41,404 nucleotides of DNA from a virus: the IMG/VR virus record IMGVR_UViG_3300021090_000056, positions 1 through 41,404 of that record. One strand, written 5' to 3'. The notes beneath the pieces were generated by a model. That model was given only the letters and a program-made list of their open reading frames with translations. It searched no databases and had not been told where the DNA came from. Shown here piece by piece: positions 1 to 8,237 of the stretch (position 1 is the stretch's first letter; every line of letters starts with the position of its first letter). Made by a program: the position numbers and the translations under genes.

Positions 1-324
1 AGTGCATTTTCATTCTTCATTCAACAGGGAGTCCCTGCCGACAAACTCAATCTCGCTGATGGGTACGATACAGTTGTGAACGCAGGGTGGGAACACCTAA
101 CCAGTGAACTCGCTGCATTGCGTCAGTCTAAAGCGAACCCACAACCACAACAGCCCGCCGAACCCACGCAATTGAAGCAAGCGCCTGGGGTAGTAACTGA
201 TAAAGGAACACCTGCAACAGGAACGACCTGGGCTGCACTTCGCGCACAGTTTGGGAATGACGAGCTAATCTATCGGGCAGTAGAAGAAGGACGACTTGAT
301 CCTTCGATTATCCCAACTAATTAG
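1..324 (+). CDS. C-terminal part of a pre-capsid protein (scaffold-like?), partial
   Basis: The reading frame is open from base 1, so the gene begins outside the window; the first in-window start-like codon (GTG at 76) is internal. About 107 residues are visible: a helical stretch, a Pro/Gln-rich linker (PQPQQPAEP), then a compact helical C-terminus ending in DPSIIPTN. It lies 55 bases upstream of the major capsid gene, where tailed phages often keep a scaffolding or capsid-maturation protein. The position and low-complexity linker fit a scaffold but no diagnostic motif is present, so the function is an inference from context. Confidence 0.6.
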   Translation, partial: SAFSFFIQQGVPADKLNLADGYDTVVNAGWEHLTSELAALRQSKANPQPQQPAEPTQLKQAPGVVTDKGTPATGTTWAALRAQFGNDELIYRAVEEGRLDPSIIPTN

Positions 325-379
325 TTTGCCGCTAATGGGGGAACTGCTCGACTAATAATCCAATAGGAGGAAATTTATC

Positions 380-1396
380 ATGGCAAACAACACTCAAGCT
401 ACTTTAGCTGATGCCATCAAAACTCAGTATGAGCGTCGGCTTTTGACCCGCGCACTTCCCCGACTTATTCATGGTCGATGGGGTATGCAAGCCCGTCTAA
501 ATAAGATGGGATCGTATGAACTTCGTAAGTATGGTGGATTGTCCGCTGTCACTTCGGCTTTGGTCGAAGGTGCAACACCCTCAGAACAGTCAGCCATTTC
601 TGTCACTCTCGTCACTCTCACGCCTTCATTCTATGGTGCGTGGCTTGGCTACACCGATGAACTGGAAATGACCGCCTTTGATCCGATCATCAGTGAATTT
701 TCATCTATCCTGGGCGAGCAAACTGGTCTGTCTGCTGACACGATTATTCGTAACGCTCTGACTGACGGTGCTACCAAAGACTATGCTGGTTCAGCTACAT
801 CCCGCGCGACCCTGGATGCGCCTGCTCATAATTTGAGCTACGCTGATTTTATCAAGCAGGTTGCGGCGCTGGAAGCAAACAATGCGCTGCCTGTGGAAGG
901 TGATGACTTTGTTGTCATTATGCATTCTTTCACCTGGGCTTCGCTCATGCAAGACCCCACCTTCGTAAATCTCTTTACTGCTGCGGGCGAAAATGGGGCC
1001 AATGGCCCATTGCGCTCCGGCTATGTGGGCCGCATTCTGCGCTGCAAAATCTTCGTCTCATCGAACTCCCGTGAATATGCCGACGAAGGCGTAGGCTCAA
1101 CAACTGATGTGTATTCCATGTTGTTCATTGCCCGTGAATCGCACGGCTTTGTCGGCATGGCTGGCTCATTCCCGAACCTGAACGTTGATGGTGCGCCAAA
1201 TACCAATATGTCCGGTATGACAGGACAGCAAGTCAAGCCCGTTGAAGTTATCGTAAAACAGCTTGGTTCGGCTGGTTCTGCTGATCCACTCAATCAACGT
1301 GCTACTATTGGTTGGAAGATGTCTCTCGGTTTAGCTGTGACCAACTCAGCCTGGCTATTTGACCTGGAACATACCAACGTAGCATCAGACGACTAA
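380..1396 (+). CDS. major capsid protein, N4-gp56-like (HK97 fold)
   Basis: 338 residues; probably forms the icosahedral shell. The order of blocks resembles the N4-gp56 family: an N-terminal helix (LLTRALPRLIHGRWG), a segment around residues 85-125 (FYGAWLGYTDELEMTAFDP followed by EQTGLSADTIIRNALTDG), a central domain with HSFTWASLMQDP and GRILRCKIFVSSN, and a C-terminal strand block (VKPVEVIVKQLGSAG, then TIGWKMSLGLAV and a final acidic tail). A strong ribosome site, AGGAGG, precedes ATG 380. It is followed by two decoration-like genes. Family assignment rests on recalled sequence pattern, not a search. A separate scaffold or protease is not encoded within the gene. Confidence 0.88.
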   Translation: MANNTQATLADAIKTQYERRLLTRALPRLIHGRWGMQARLNKMGSYELRKYGGLSAVTSALVEGATPSEQSAISVTLVTLTPSFYGAWLGYTDELEMTAFDPIISEFSSILGEQTGLSADTIIRNALTDGATKDYAGSATSRATLDAPAHNLSYADFIKQVAALEANNALPVEGDDFVVIMHSFTWASLMQDPTFVNLFTAAGENGANGPLRSGYVGRILRCKIFVSSNSREYADEGVGSTTDVYSMLFIARESHGFVGMAGSFPNLNVDGAPNTNMSGMTGQQVKPVEVIVKQLGSAGSADPLNQRATIGWKMSLGLAVTNSAWLFDLEHTNVASDD

Positions 1397-1451
1397 TCTC
1401 AATATGGGTGGGGAGATTATCCCCACCCTGTAATCTAGGAGGAAATAGACT

Positions 1452-1880
1452 ATGACCGCTAAATTTATTCCTGGCGTTGGACAAGCCTTTTTGGGTGACA
1501 TCCCCGCCGTAAAAAAGGTTCTTCACGTATCCTATGGTGTATCATCCGCCAATCCCGATGTGGTTGCAAGTGACATTGGTGTTGTAAACTTGGTGGATAT
1601 AACTGTCCCTGTTGTCATCTTTGGTGCATGGGTGCAGACCGAGGAAGCGTGGACGACTTCTGTAACTGGCACAATCGGAGATACGGGTGGTGCTGATCGT
1701 TACTTCGCAGATACGACCATAAACATGGCCGCAAGTGGAGCGATCCTAATTGCTTCGACTGGCCTGACCATTCCGTATGTCGATCCGCTTGGCTTGAATG
1801 TTGATGTAACCATCGGCGGAGCAACGGCTGCCGCAGGGCTTACTCACGTCTACATTGAGTACGCTGAACTTGTGGACTAG
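1452..1880 (+). CDS. beta-rich capsid decoration or head-fibre-like protein
   Basis: 142 residues, dominated by alternating hydrophobic/Thr/Gly/Ala strands and no catalytic motif. The central part (INLVD-type strand, then a valine-rich strand, TGTIGDTGGADRYF, and an Ala-rich run ending in HVYIEYAELVD) has the same order of elements as the next gene, which suggests two distant copies of one fold. Start follows an AGGAGG site. Position directly after the capsid gene fits a small surface or cement protein of the head. No cysteine, signal peptide or membrane segment. Confidence 0.5.
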   Translation: MTAKFIPGVGQAFLGDIPAVKKVLHVSYGVSSANPDVVASDIGVVNLVDITVPVVIFGAWVQTEEAWTTSVTGTIGDTGGADRYFADTTINMAASGAILIASTGLTIPYVDPLGLNVDVTIGGATAAAGLTHVYIEYAELVD

Positions 1881-1889
1881 GAGGGTGAC

Positions 1890-2336
1890 ATGGCTCAAGT
1901 TGCCGTAATAAAAATCGCCCCTTCTGTTCCTGTAATTGCTCCAGGGTTCGGCATGACCGAGATCATCAAGCGGATGCCGCTGGTGGTGAAATCGGATGCG
2001 GTTGGCTTCGGTGATACCGCTGCAATCAACCTGATCGAACTGCCTGGTAACTCTCTGATTTTGGATGCGCGTGTAAATGTTACTACAGCATTTGATGCTT
2101 CTGGCACATCTGCTGCGGCTACGGCCACCCTGACAGTTCCCAATGATACGGGTGCATTTGTGTTGTTTGACTCTAATCTAACACAACTCCAAACCGTAGG
2201 ACTTTATTCTGCAACGGCTCTAACCCGTGTGTCTGCATCAGGTGGCTTTGCCATTTTGAACCTGACACCTGGTACAGCTGTAGCCGGAAGTCTCGAAGTT
2301 TACCTGTCATACATTCCCAATGCTGACAGGCTCTAA
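1890..2336 (+). CDS. beta-rich capsid decoration or head-fibre-like protein, second copy
   Basis: 148 residues. It contains the strand series INLIELPGNSLILDARVNVTT, then a Ser/Thr/Ala-rich segment (SGTSAAATATLTVPND) and a final GSLEVYLSYIPN strand. The pattern 'small strand, Leu-Pro, DA.V.V.TAFD.SGT, ATLTV' is frequent in small virion proteins next to capsid genes. It starts 9 bases after the previous stop with a GGAGG site inside the spacer, so the two are translated from one message. The strong stem-loop after it may end or protect the capsid transcript. Decoration or appendage role inferred from position and composition. Confidence 0.5.
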   Translation: MAQVAVIKIAPSVPVIAPGFGMTEIIKRMPLVVKSDAVGFGDTAAINLIELPGNSLILDARVNVTTAFDASGTSAAATATLTVPNDTGAFVLFDSNLTQLQTVGLYSATALTRVSASGGFAILNLTPGTAVAGSLEVYLSYIPNADRL

Positions 2337-2368
2337 GTAAATAGGGATGGGGGATACCAGAGGAAAAG

Positions 2369-2398
2369 GCGGGCAGTAGGTGGAAGTCTACTGCCCGC
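2369..2398 (+). terminator. strong stem-loop after the capsid cluster
   Basis: A perfect 11-bp inverted repeat (GCGGGCAGTAG at 2369-2379 and its complement at 2388-2398) with an 8-nt loop. Only TCTTGAT follows, so it lacks a good U-tract and may be a weak terminator, a pause site or a 3' end that stabilises the abundant capsid message. A TATAAT hexamer sits at 2405-2410, just after the stem, but no convincing -35 box is found 16-18 bases upstream, so restart of transcription here is only possible. Confidence 0.5.
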
Positions 2399-2432
2399 TC
2401 TTGATATAATTGTCTTTGAAAGGAAAATTTTT

Positions 2433-2759
2433 ATGGACATATATTATTTATCAGCCACCAGTGGAGTGCCGATGGCGGCATCATCGACAGGAGATTGGGC
2501 AAGTGAGTCTGAGAATTGGATGTATCAGTCCTATATTCATAAGTCTCCTGTTAGCCCTACCGTCCCTAGAAGTCTAATTCGATGTAAACATTGTGGAGTA
2601 AAGAACGAATGGGATGAACCATTTTGTACATCGTGCGGTGCACCACTGCCTGATGCTAATGAAACAAAAAATCATCAAACGGGGAAAGTGATTTATACAG
2701 AATACAAAGAACCCGAAGGACTAATCGCCAAAATAAAAGCAAGTCTATTTGGAAAATGA
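2433..2759 (+). CDS. small zinc-ribbon protein
   Basis: 108 residues of unknown function. Residues 51-68 form a clear CxxC-x10-CxxC zinc ribbon (CKHCGVKNEWDEPFCTSCG), preceded by an uncharged, Ser-rich N-terminus and followed by a charged tail. Such ribbons in virion blocks can help protein-protein contacts or assembly. Start at ATG 2433 is preceded by GAAAGGAAA. It lies after the capsid stem-loop and just before the large Rossmann-like protein, which also has paired cysteine motifs. Confidence 0.65.
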   Translation: MDIYYLSATSGVPMAASSTGDWASESENWMYQSYIHKSPVSPTVPRSLIRCKHCGVKNEWDEPFCTSCGAPLPDANETKNHQTGKVIYTEYKEPEGLIAKIKASLFGK

Positions 2760-2778
2760 AAGGAACACGTGAAAGGAA

Positions 2779-3942
2779 ATGACACGAAGAAAAAAAGAGT
2801 CCACAAAAATCTTTTTGCCGGAGAGCGCAAAGCCCGATAAAGAAGCCACCCCGCAAAGTCTTTCAGCGGCCATCGCCGCCCTGAAACCTAAGACCTGGAA
2901 AGATTATCCCCGCACAAAAGACAAATTAGCCATTATCGGATTTGCGCCTGCCACTCGCCATCTTGCCCCATATGATGATCTCGACTATGAAATATGGGGA
3001 CTCAATGAAGAATATAAATTCGATTGGCTAAAACGATTTGATCGCTGGTTTCAAATACATCCCAAGTGGGACGTTATGCGATCAAACAATATGAATGATC
3101 GCAATCACCCACACTGGCTAAGCAATACATCTGGAGATTGTCTCAGATGTGCAGGGAAAGGCAATTGGGAAACCAAAACCAAAAATAAAGAAGGCGTGGA
3201 GGAATTGTTTATCCACATCTGCCCTGATTGTAATGGATCAGGAACTTATCGGCCGCCCGAATATCGTAGTTCCCTACCGATCTATATGCAAGAACATTGG
3301 GACGACATTCCCAATTCCATCGCATATCCCCTGGAGGAATCAATGGCACTACTGCCTGCCACCCTTCACCAGCGAGACTACTTCACATCATCTGCGGCCC
3401 TGATGCTATCCCTGGCATTTTTGATGGGATATAAACGAGTTGAATTTTATGGTTTTGAAATGGGAACAACTACAGAGTATCACTACCAAAGATCGGGGTT
3501 TGAATATCTGGTAGGGTTATTCTCTGCTCAAGGGATGGAGATTTATGTTCCACTTGAAAGCACTCTCCTAAGAGGAGAATTATACGGCTTCAAGAACATG
3601 AAAACAGGCTTCCGCCAAAACCTTGAAATGCGCAATGCGATTTTGGACTCCCAGGAAAAGAAAGCTCAGAAGGATGTGGACATCCACACGGGCAAAATTC
3701 AACAGCTACAATCTCTTGCCACAGAACTACAATCAGAAAAGATGCAAAGTAGAGTGGAAGATTCAATGCGAGAATATCAAGTCATTATCGGCAGACATAA
3801 TGTGGTCAAGGGCGCACAAGCCGAAGTCAGAAATCTAATCAGCCTGTACGATAGTTATTTCCTGGCTGGATCAGAAGAAGGAGCAATAACCAATGGCGAG
3901 AAAGTCCAAGAATTTGTCAACCTCGAATACAAATCAGGCTGA
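2779..3942 (+). CDS. Rossmann-like protein with inserted DnaJ-type zinc motifs
   Basis: 387 residues. Residues 50-95 (KLAIIGFAPATRHLAPYDD, EIWGLNEEY, RWFQIH) resemble a phage family with a nucleotide-sugar-binding-like Rossmann core of the MptE/DUF115 type; this is recalled similarity only. Two CxxCxGxG motifs (C121/C124 and C148/C151) are inserted in the loop between core halves, as in DnaJ zinc centres. A later block (RVEFYGFEMGT) returns to the core, and residues 275-345 are a charged coiled coil. The end overlaps the next gene by 50 bases. It lies among structural genes; virion, assembly or modifying-enzyme roles are all possible. Confidence 0.55.
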   Translation: MTRRKKESTKIFLPESAKPDKEATPQSLSAAIAALKPKTWKDYPRTKDKLAIIGFAPATRHLAPYDDLDYEIWGLNEEYKFDWLKRFDRWFQIHPKWDVMRSNNMNDRNHPHWLSNTSGDCLRCAGKGNWETKTKNKEGVEELFIHICPDCNGSGTYRPPEYRSSLPIYMQEHWDDIPNSIAYPLEESMALLPATLHQRDYFTSSAALMLSLAFLMGYKRVEFYGFEMGTTTEYHYQRSGFEYLVGLFSAQGMEIYVPLESTLLRGELYGFKNMKTGFRQNLEMRNAILDSQEKKAQKDVDIHTGKIQQLQSLATELQSEKMQSRVEDSMREYQVIIGRHNVVKGAQAEVRNLISLYDSYFLAGSEEGAITNGEKVQEFVNLEYKSG

Positions 3943-4657
3943 ACAACTAAACAAGATTGTAAATATGTCAGGAGGTAATCCCGATCCTGCCATCAATGCC
4001 CTGGTATCACAAGATTTTATTCAGATGTCTAATCTGGATGCTTCACAGATCGCCCTGATACTTCAACAGCTTGTTCGTGGGCAGGATTCTTTATTGTCTC
4101 TTGCTCAACAAAACAGTGAGGAGATCGTCAAACTCAAAGAGAAACAGGATAAGATCGACAAGGAAGCTGAAGCCCGTTTCCAATCCCAGCGGGGTGAGAT
4201 CGAGGACATTCTCAATCGAGCAGAAAAACTAAAAGTAAAAGGGGATAAGAAAGACAAGCTAATTGCCAAAGGCGTCGAACAATATCAAAAGGCCGTTCAA
4301 AACGCCCGTGCCAATAAGACACTTGACCGTCTGTCCTATGAGAAAAAACTGGCCGCCGAACCTCAGGAGTTTGTGGTCGCACACGGTCAACTAATTACTA
4401 CAATAGAACACGGTCAGCAAGTTGCTAAAATTCTTCCTGAAGAAATTAGGATCAAACATAAGGTGTGGTTCTTACAACCTGGTATTCCCACCAAACTTCC
4501 ACAGTCCGTAGCACAGGTTCTCAGAGATAGATATAAGTCTCAGGAACAGACCAACAAACTCAAAGAGATGCTCGGTAAGAATATGAATGCCAATCAACTG
4601 GCTCAGGAGTGGAATGATAGTAAAGGTTCAGGCTCTATGCCATTAGTGCCTGGATAA
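3893..4657 (+). CDS. coiled-coil structural-region protein, unknown
   Basis: 254 residues. The first 50 are Asn/Ser-rich and polar, residues 60-145 are strongly charged heptad-like helix (EEIVKLKEKQDKIDKEAEA and similar), and the last 100 are mixed with the segment FVVAHGQLITTIEHGQQVAKILPEEIR. It overlaps the preceding gene by 50 bases in another frame, which points to translational coupling. No enzymatic motif is visible. The position between head and adaptor genes suggests an internal virion or assembly protein, but nothing in the sequence proves it. Confidence 0.55.
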   Translation: MARKSKNLSTSNTNQAEQLNKIVNMSGGNPDPAINALVSQDFIQMSNLDASQIALILQQLVRGQDSLLSLAQQNSEEIVKLKEKQDKIDKEAEARFQSQRGEIEDILNRAEKLKVKGDKKDKLIAKGVEQYQKAVQNARANKTLDRLSYEKKLAAEPQEFVVAHGQLITTIEHGQQVAKILPEEIRIKHKVWFLQPGIPTKLPQSVAQVLRDRYKSQEQTNKLKEMLGKNMNANQLAQEWNDSKGSGSMPLVPG

Positions 4658-4692
4658 AATTCATAAGCATAAGAATAAGGAGGAAATAAACA

Positions 4693-5121
4693 ATGGCACA
4701 AAATTTACTCAAGTTGGAAAGTCAGGATAAGACCCATCAAAAAACTGATTGGTTCGAAGTCCTGCCCGCAGCATTGGCCAGCGATGCGGATCGCACCAGC
4801 GGATTATTCATTGCTAGATTTGCGCATGGACTAATGTTCCAGATTGTCCTGGCAAACGAAGCGGGTGCGGCAGGTTTCACCCCAAAGGTACTTGTCCCCA
4901 ATGCTGTTACAGGTGGGGCAGACATTTTGCTACAGTCCTTTACAGCACTAACTGCAAATGGAACGGTGATCCTGACCCTATCGCCCTATACTCTTACAGG
5001 TTTTGGAACAGAATTCAAACTTGGCATGATTCCACGCGAATGGAAATTCCTGTTGGACTACACCACAGGTACGCCTGCCACCGATTCCTTTGACACTCAA
5101 GTTTTTGCCAGATACTTATAG
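4693..5121 (+). CDS. third decoration-like beta-rich protein
   Basis: 142 residues with Ala/Thr/Gly-rich strands (GLMFQIVLANEAGAAGF, GTVILTLSPYTLTGFG) and a C-terminal FDTQVFARYL. Overall size and strand pattern match the two proteins at 1452-2336, although residue identity is low. An AAGGAGG site precedes ATG 4693. It ends 9 bases before the adaptor gene. A small head or neck surface protein is the most likely role. Confidence 0.45.
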   Translation: MAQNLLKLESQDKTHQKTDWFEVLPAALASDADRTSGLFIARFAHGLMFQIVLANEAGAAGFTPKVLVPNAVTGGADILLQSFTALTANGTVILTLSPYTLTGFGTEFKLGMIPREWKFLLDYTTGTPATDSFDTQVFARYL

Positions 5122-5130
5122 GAGTCTCGT

Positions 5131-6231
5131 ATGAGCGAGCCTACTGTAAGTCTAACTACATTACGCAGGGCTATTGCCCGTGAGTTGGAGATGCCATTCT
5201 TTAGGAGATATAAGGCTGGTTTCTTGGACGTAGACAGTGGAAGCACCACCAGCCTGGTTGATTCTGAACTCACACAAAAAGATAAGTTCTGGAATGGCGC
5301 ATGGGTTTATCGTGTTGCCACTCAGGAATCCAGTCTAATCACTAACTTCAATGTAAGCACAAACGAAATAGTTCTTGAAGTTCCCATTACCACTTTTGCT
5401 TCTGGCGATGATTATGAAATCCATTCCATCTGGAATGCCTATGATATTCATGAAGCGATCAACCAGTCAATACGGGACAGTCGGCGTATATTTTTCGAGA
5501 ACGTAACTGATGAAACCATTGTTATCGAGGAGGACAAACTTGCCTATGTCCTCACATCATTAGCCGCTGTCCCCCAATTCATCCATAAAGTCTGGCTGGA
5601 ACAGCCCACATCCGTCAAGCGTGGAACAGTGGTCTCATCTACCAGCACAGCGACTACTCTGGAAAACTCAGGTATTCTTTCAGACGTGGATAGCAACTGG
5701 AAAATTTCCATCTACGCAGGTACAGGCAAAGGACAGATCAGATCAGTCGTGTCTGTTGCTTCTGCAATTGCTACTGTCGCTGCCTGGACAACCACCCCCA
5801 ATAGCACAAGTAAATATGCACTGTGGAATCCCACCCAACAGAGAAATGATTGGTATCCCTGGCACGCCTTGAGATATGACAGCACAAAAGAATTTCCCGA
5901 TCTTCTATACTTCTCCAGAAGTCCCATTGATTTCCAGGGCTTGCGTATCCGCCTGGAATATACAGCGATGCCTGCGGAACTTTCAGACGAAGATGATACA
6001 ACCATAGTTCCTGAGAGTTACCTTGTCCCTGCTGCAATCTCGAAACTCCACTCACGAAAAGTAAAGGATACAAAAGTAGACCGAGAACTTCACTTCGCTG
6101 AAAGCAAAAGATATTTGGAGATGGCTGAGTCGTGGATGGTACGCAATGCTCCTCACCGACCCGATAGCAACATATTGGATCAACACTCCGGTGTCTATCA
6201 GCCTGACACAATGAACCCGCTGAATTGGTGA
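5131..6231 (+). CDS. putative head-tail adaptor protein
   Basis: 366 residues. The N-terminal helix (TTLRRAIARELEMPFFRR) and the later helices (YDIHEAINQSIRDSRRIF; SYLVPAAISKLHSR; ESKRYLEMAESWMVRN) resemble the helical-bundle adaptors that sit below the portal of short-tailed phages. Between them is a beta-rich insertion (about residues 155-225) rich in Ser and Thr. Position between the capsid cluster and the large tail protein supports the call. The portal itself is outside the window, so the partnership cannot be confirmed here. Confidence 0.5.
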   Translation: MSEPTVSLTTLRRAIARELEMPFFRRYKAGFLDVDSGSTTSLVDSELTQKDKFWNGAWVYRVATQESSLITNFNVSTNEIVLEVPITTFASGDDYEIHSIWNAYDIHEAINQSIRDSRRIFFENVTDETIVIEEDKLAYVLTSLAAVPQFIHKVWLEQPTSVKRGTVVSSTSTATTLENSGILSDVDSNWKISIYAGTGKGQIRSVVSVASAIATVAAWTTTPNSTSKYALWNPTQQRNDWYPWHALRYDSTKEFPDLLYFSRSPIDFQGLRIRLEYTAMPAELSDEDDTTIVPESYLVPAAISKLHSRKVKDTKVDRELHFAESKRYLEMAESWMVRNAPHRPDSNILDQHSGVYQPDTMNPLNW

Positions 6232-6235
6232 TCTT

Positions 6236-6436
6236 ATGGATACTCATATAATGACTTTGGTTGGAGATCACGAAGGATCACAAGAATGGGTTTGTCCGAT
6301 TTGTGGACATGTGCTCTTGATTGAAACTAATCCATCTCATATAGAGATTGCAATTGAGGGAGATCGAACAGTAAGCCACAGCGGTGGCATAGGGGGACTG
6401 AGAGTTGCTGGTGTAAAGGCGGACACTGATGGCTAA
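6236..6436 (+). CDS. mini zinc-knuckle-like protein
   Basis: 66 residues with one CxxCG motif (CPICGH) near residue 20, and a Gly/Ile-rich C-terminus. Only one cysteine pair is present, so metal binding would need histidines (several occur) or dimerisation. It starts 5 bases after the adaptor and overlaps the next gene by 8 bases, so it is part of the same translation unit. Function unknown. Confidence 0.55.
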   Translation: MDTHIMTLVGDHEGSQEWVCPICGHVLLIETNPSHIEIAIEGDRTVSHSGGIGGLRVAGVKADTDG

Positions 6437-8234
6437 TATTGAACTAGGAGACATTACCCTCGATGGAAAACCCTACAGGATAGATTTTAGTTCCTGGCAG
6501 GGAAAGGATGTGATTGACTTTGCTCCCCGTGCCACTGTGCCTGGGGGTGCTGCGGTCATGAGCGATCTTGGAATGTTCCAGCCGCTTCTGCAAACAGATT
6601 GGCGACATGGTTTTGGTTTCCATTGGTACTCGGATAGCATGGGGTATCTAGCCACCACCGGAAATATTGACACCAGGCAGGATGGTCTAACCATGTTGTT
6701 CTCCAAGTCAACTTCCTCTGATACACAAAATAGCACCAAAGAAGGAATGACCATCTTCAATGGTAATCTTTATACCTGGGGATCGGGGGGACTTCGCAAG
6801 TTCACAGTCTCAAGTCAAACATGGTCAAATATCTACACCACAGCCGCTGTCAACTTTGCAATGTCTGCCGGAGCATATTTATTCTTCGCGCCCAATGGCT
6901 TACGCATCCAAAAGATAAACACTTCCGATACCATCACAGACGCAGGTCTCGATGTGAATGCCACCGATTACAAATGGCTGATCCTGCACAATGGTTATAT
7001 CTATGCAGGCAAAGACGGAACGAACGCAATTCACTTCGACAACAGTGACACCCTGGCAACTCTCCAGGGCAATAGCTCAGATACCAATCGTATCCTGGTA
7101 GGAGTGGGAGATACACCAACATTGGGTGCTATTGTCTATAATGGAAATCTATACATAAGAAAAGCCGATGGGGTTTGGATTGTTGGCGAAGATCGCATTG
7201 CACGACGCATGTTGGATTTTACTGCGGAGGAAAGCTCAAACAATTTGAGATCGTGGGCGGTCATCAATGGTTACCTGGTCATGCCCCTGCGGGATCGCAT
7301 CTTACAATGGAATGGCGCACGTGTGAGTGACATTACACCCCATAAGATCAACGATGACTTTCCTTATTTGACCTATGGTCGTTTCGATAACTTTGTGGCA
7401 GTGGGTGATTTTTTGTATATTACGGCTCGCACGAACGAAGCCACCTATGACGAAGATTTGCTGGTGTTCGATGGCGTGGGATGGCATAAGCTAATGACAT
7501 TGCTGGACGGAGTTGCCGCAGGCGAGGTTACCATGCTATCCTATGAAGCTGAGAACAACAGGCTTTGGTATCACAGGGACGAGACAGCCGATAGCACGTA
7601 CTATATTCCTTTTCAGAACAACTCAACTTTTCCGTATGCAGATTTCCCCACCACAGGCACACACAGCCTGGTAACGTCCCGCATTGATGCGGGGTTCAGA
7701 CGAGTGACCAAATCAATGGACAGAATTTATTTTGAGGCCAGGAATTGTTCTGCCACCGTTTATCTCAAAGTGTACTTCGCTCTGGATGGTGGAGATTGGA
7801 TATTTTGGAGAGACATAAAAGAGAACGGGATCATCACGCTAAAAAACCCTGGCGGATCATTTACGCGCGAATGGAATTATCTCCAGCTTCGGATTGATTT
7901 TATAACCGCATCTGCTACACAGTCCCCCATTCTGGAAGGCTATTCGATTTCATTCATCATGCGACCTGAAACTCGTATGGGCTATAATTTTAGTGTAATT
8001 GTTGCCACTGAATATGAACAGGGGATGCACAAGGATGATCGAACTAGTCAGGAGATTCACGACGACCTCATGGACGTTCGAAATTCTGCTGCCCCTGTTG
8101 AATTGATTGACATCTATGGCCTTACACACAGAGGTTATGTTACTGCCATTAGAGATCAGCCTGTCTATCGTCAAGTAGAGGGGGATAGTTACAATGTGGA
8201 AGCCATGTTCAACGTCAATTTTGTGGAAATATAA
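6429..8234 (+). CDS. probable tail nozzle/knob protein, beta-propeller-like
   Basis: 601 residues. The middle 400 residues show repeated short blade-like strands (NGNLYTWGSGG, HNGYIYAGKDG, YNGNLYIRKADGVWIVG, INGYLVMPLRDRILQWNG, VGDFLYITAR), a pattern typical of propellers in podovirus nozzle proteins and related tail stabilisers. The C-terminal part (GHxLVTSRIDAGFRRV-like strand, then LYLKVYFALDGG-like strands) looks like a carbohydrate-binding-style sandwich. Order adaptor, nozzle, fibres matches short-tailed phages. No enzymatic tail-spike motif was recognised. The alternative is a receptor-binding protein. Confidence 0.5.
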   Translation: MANIELGDITLDGKPYRIDFSSWQGKDVIDFAPRATVPGGAAVMSDLGMFQPLLQTDWRHGFGFHWYSDSMGYLATTGNIDTRQDGLTMLFSKSTSSDTQNSTKEGMTIFNGNLYTWGSGGLRKFTVSSQTWSNIYTTAAVNFAMSAGAYLFFAPNGLRIQKINTSDTITDAGLDVNATDYKWLILHNGYIYAGKDGTNAIHFDNSDTLATLQGNSSDTNRILVGVGDTPTLGAIVYNGNLYIRKADGVWIVGEDRIARRMLDFTAEESSNNLRSWAVINGYLVMPLRDRILQWNGARVSDITPHKINDDFPYLTYGRFDNFVAVGDFLYITARTNEATYDEDLLVFDGVGWHKLMTLLDGVAAGEVTMLSYEAENNRLWYHRDETADSTYYIPFQNNSTFPYADFPTTGTHSLVTSRIDAGFRRVTKSMDRIYFEARNCSATVYLKVYFALDGGDWIFWRDIKENGIITLKNPGGSFTREWNYLQLRIDFITASATQSPILEGYSISFIMRPETRMGYNFSVIVATEYEQGMHKDDRTSQEIHDDLMDVRNSAAPVELIDIYGLTHRGYVTAIRDQPVYRQVEGDSYNVEAMFNVNFVEI

Positions 8235-8237
8235 ATT

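Noticed and set aside
2405-2410. A promoter from TATAAT after the capsid stem-loop
   Set aside because: No -35 box at proper spacing; kept only as a note with the stem-loop.
5771-6271. A 166-residue open frame antisense to the adaptor gene
   Set aside because: No ribosome site, Cys/Arg/Tyr-rich composition unlike real genes here, and the sense-strand adaptor fits well.
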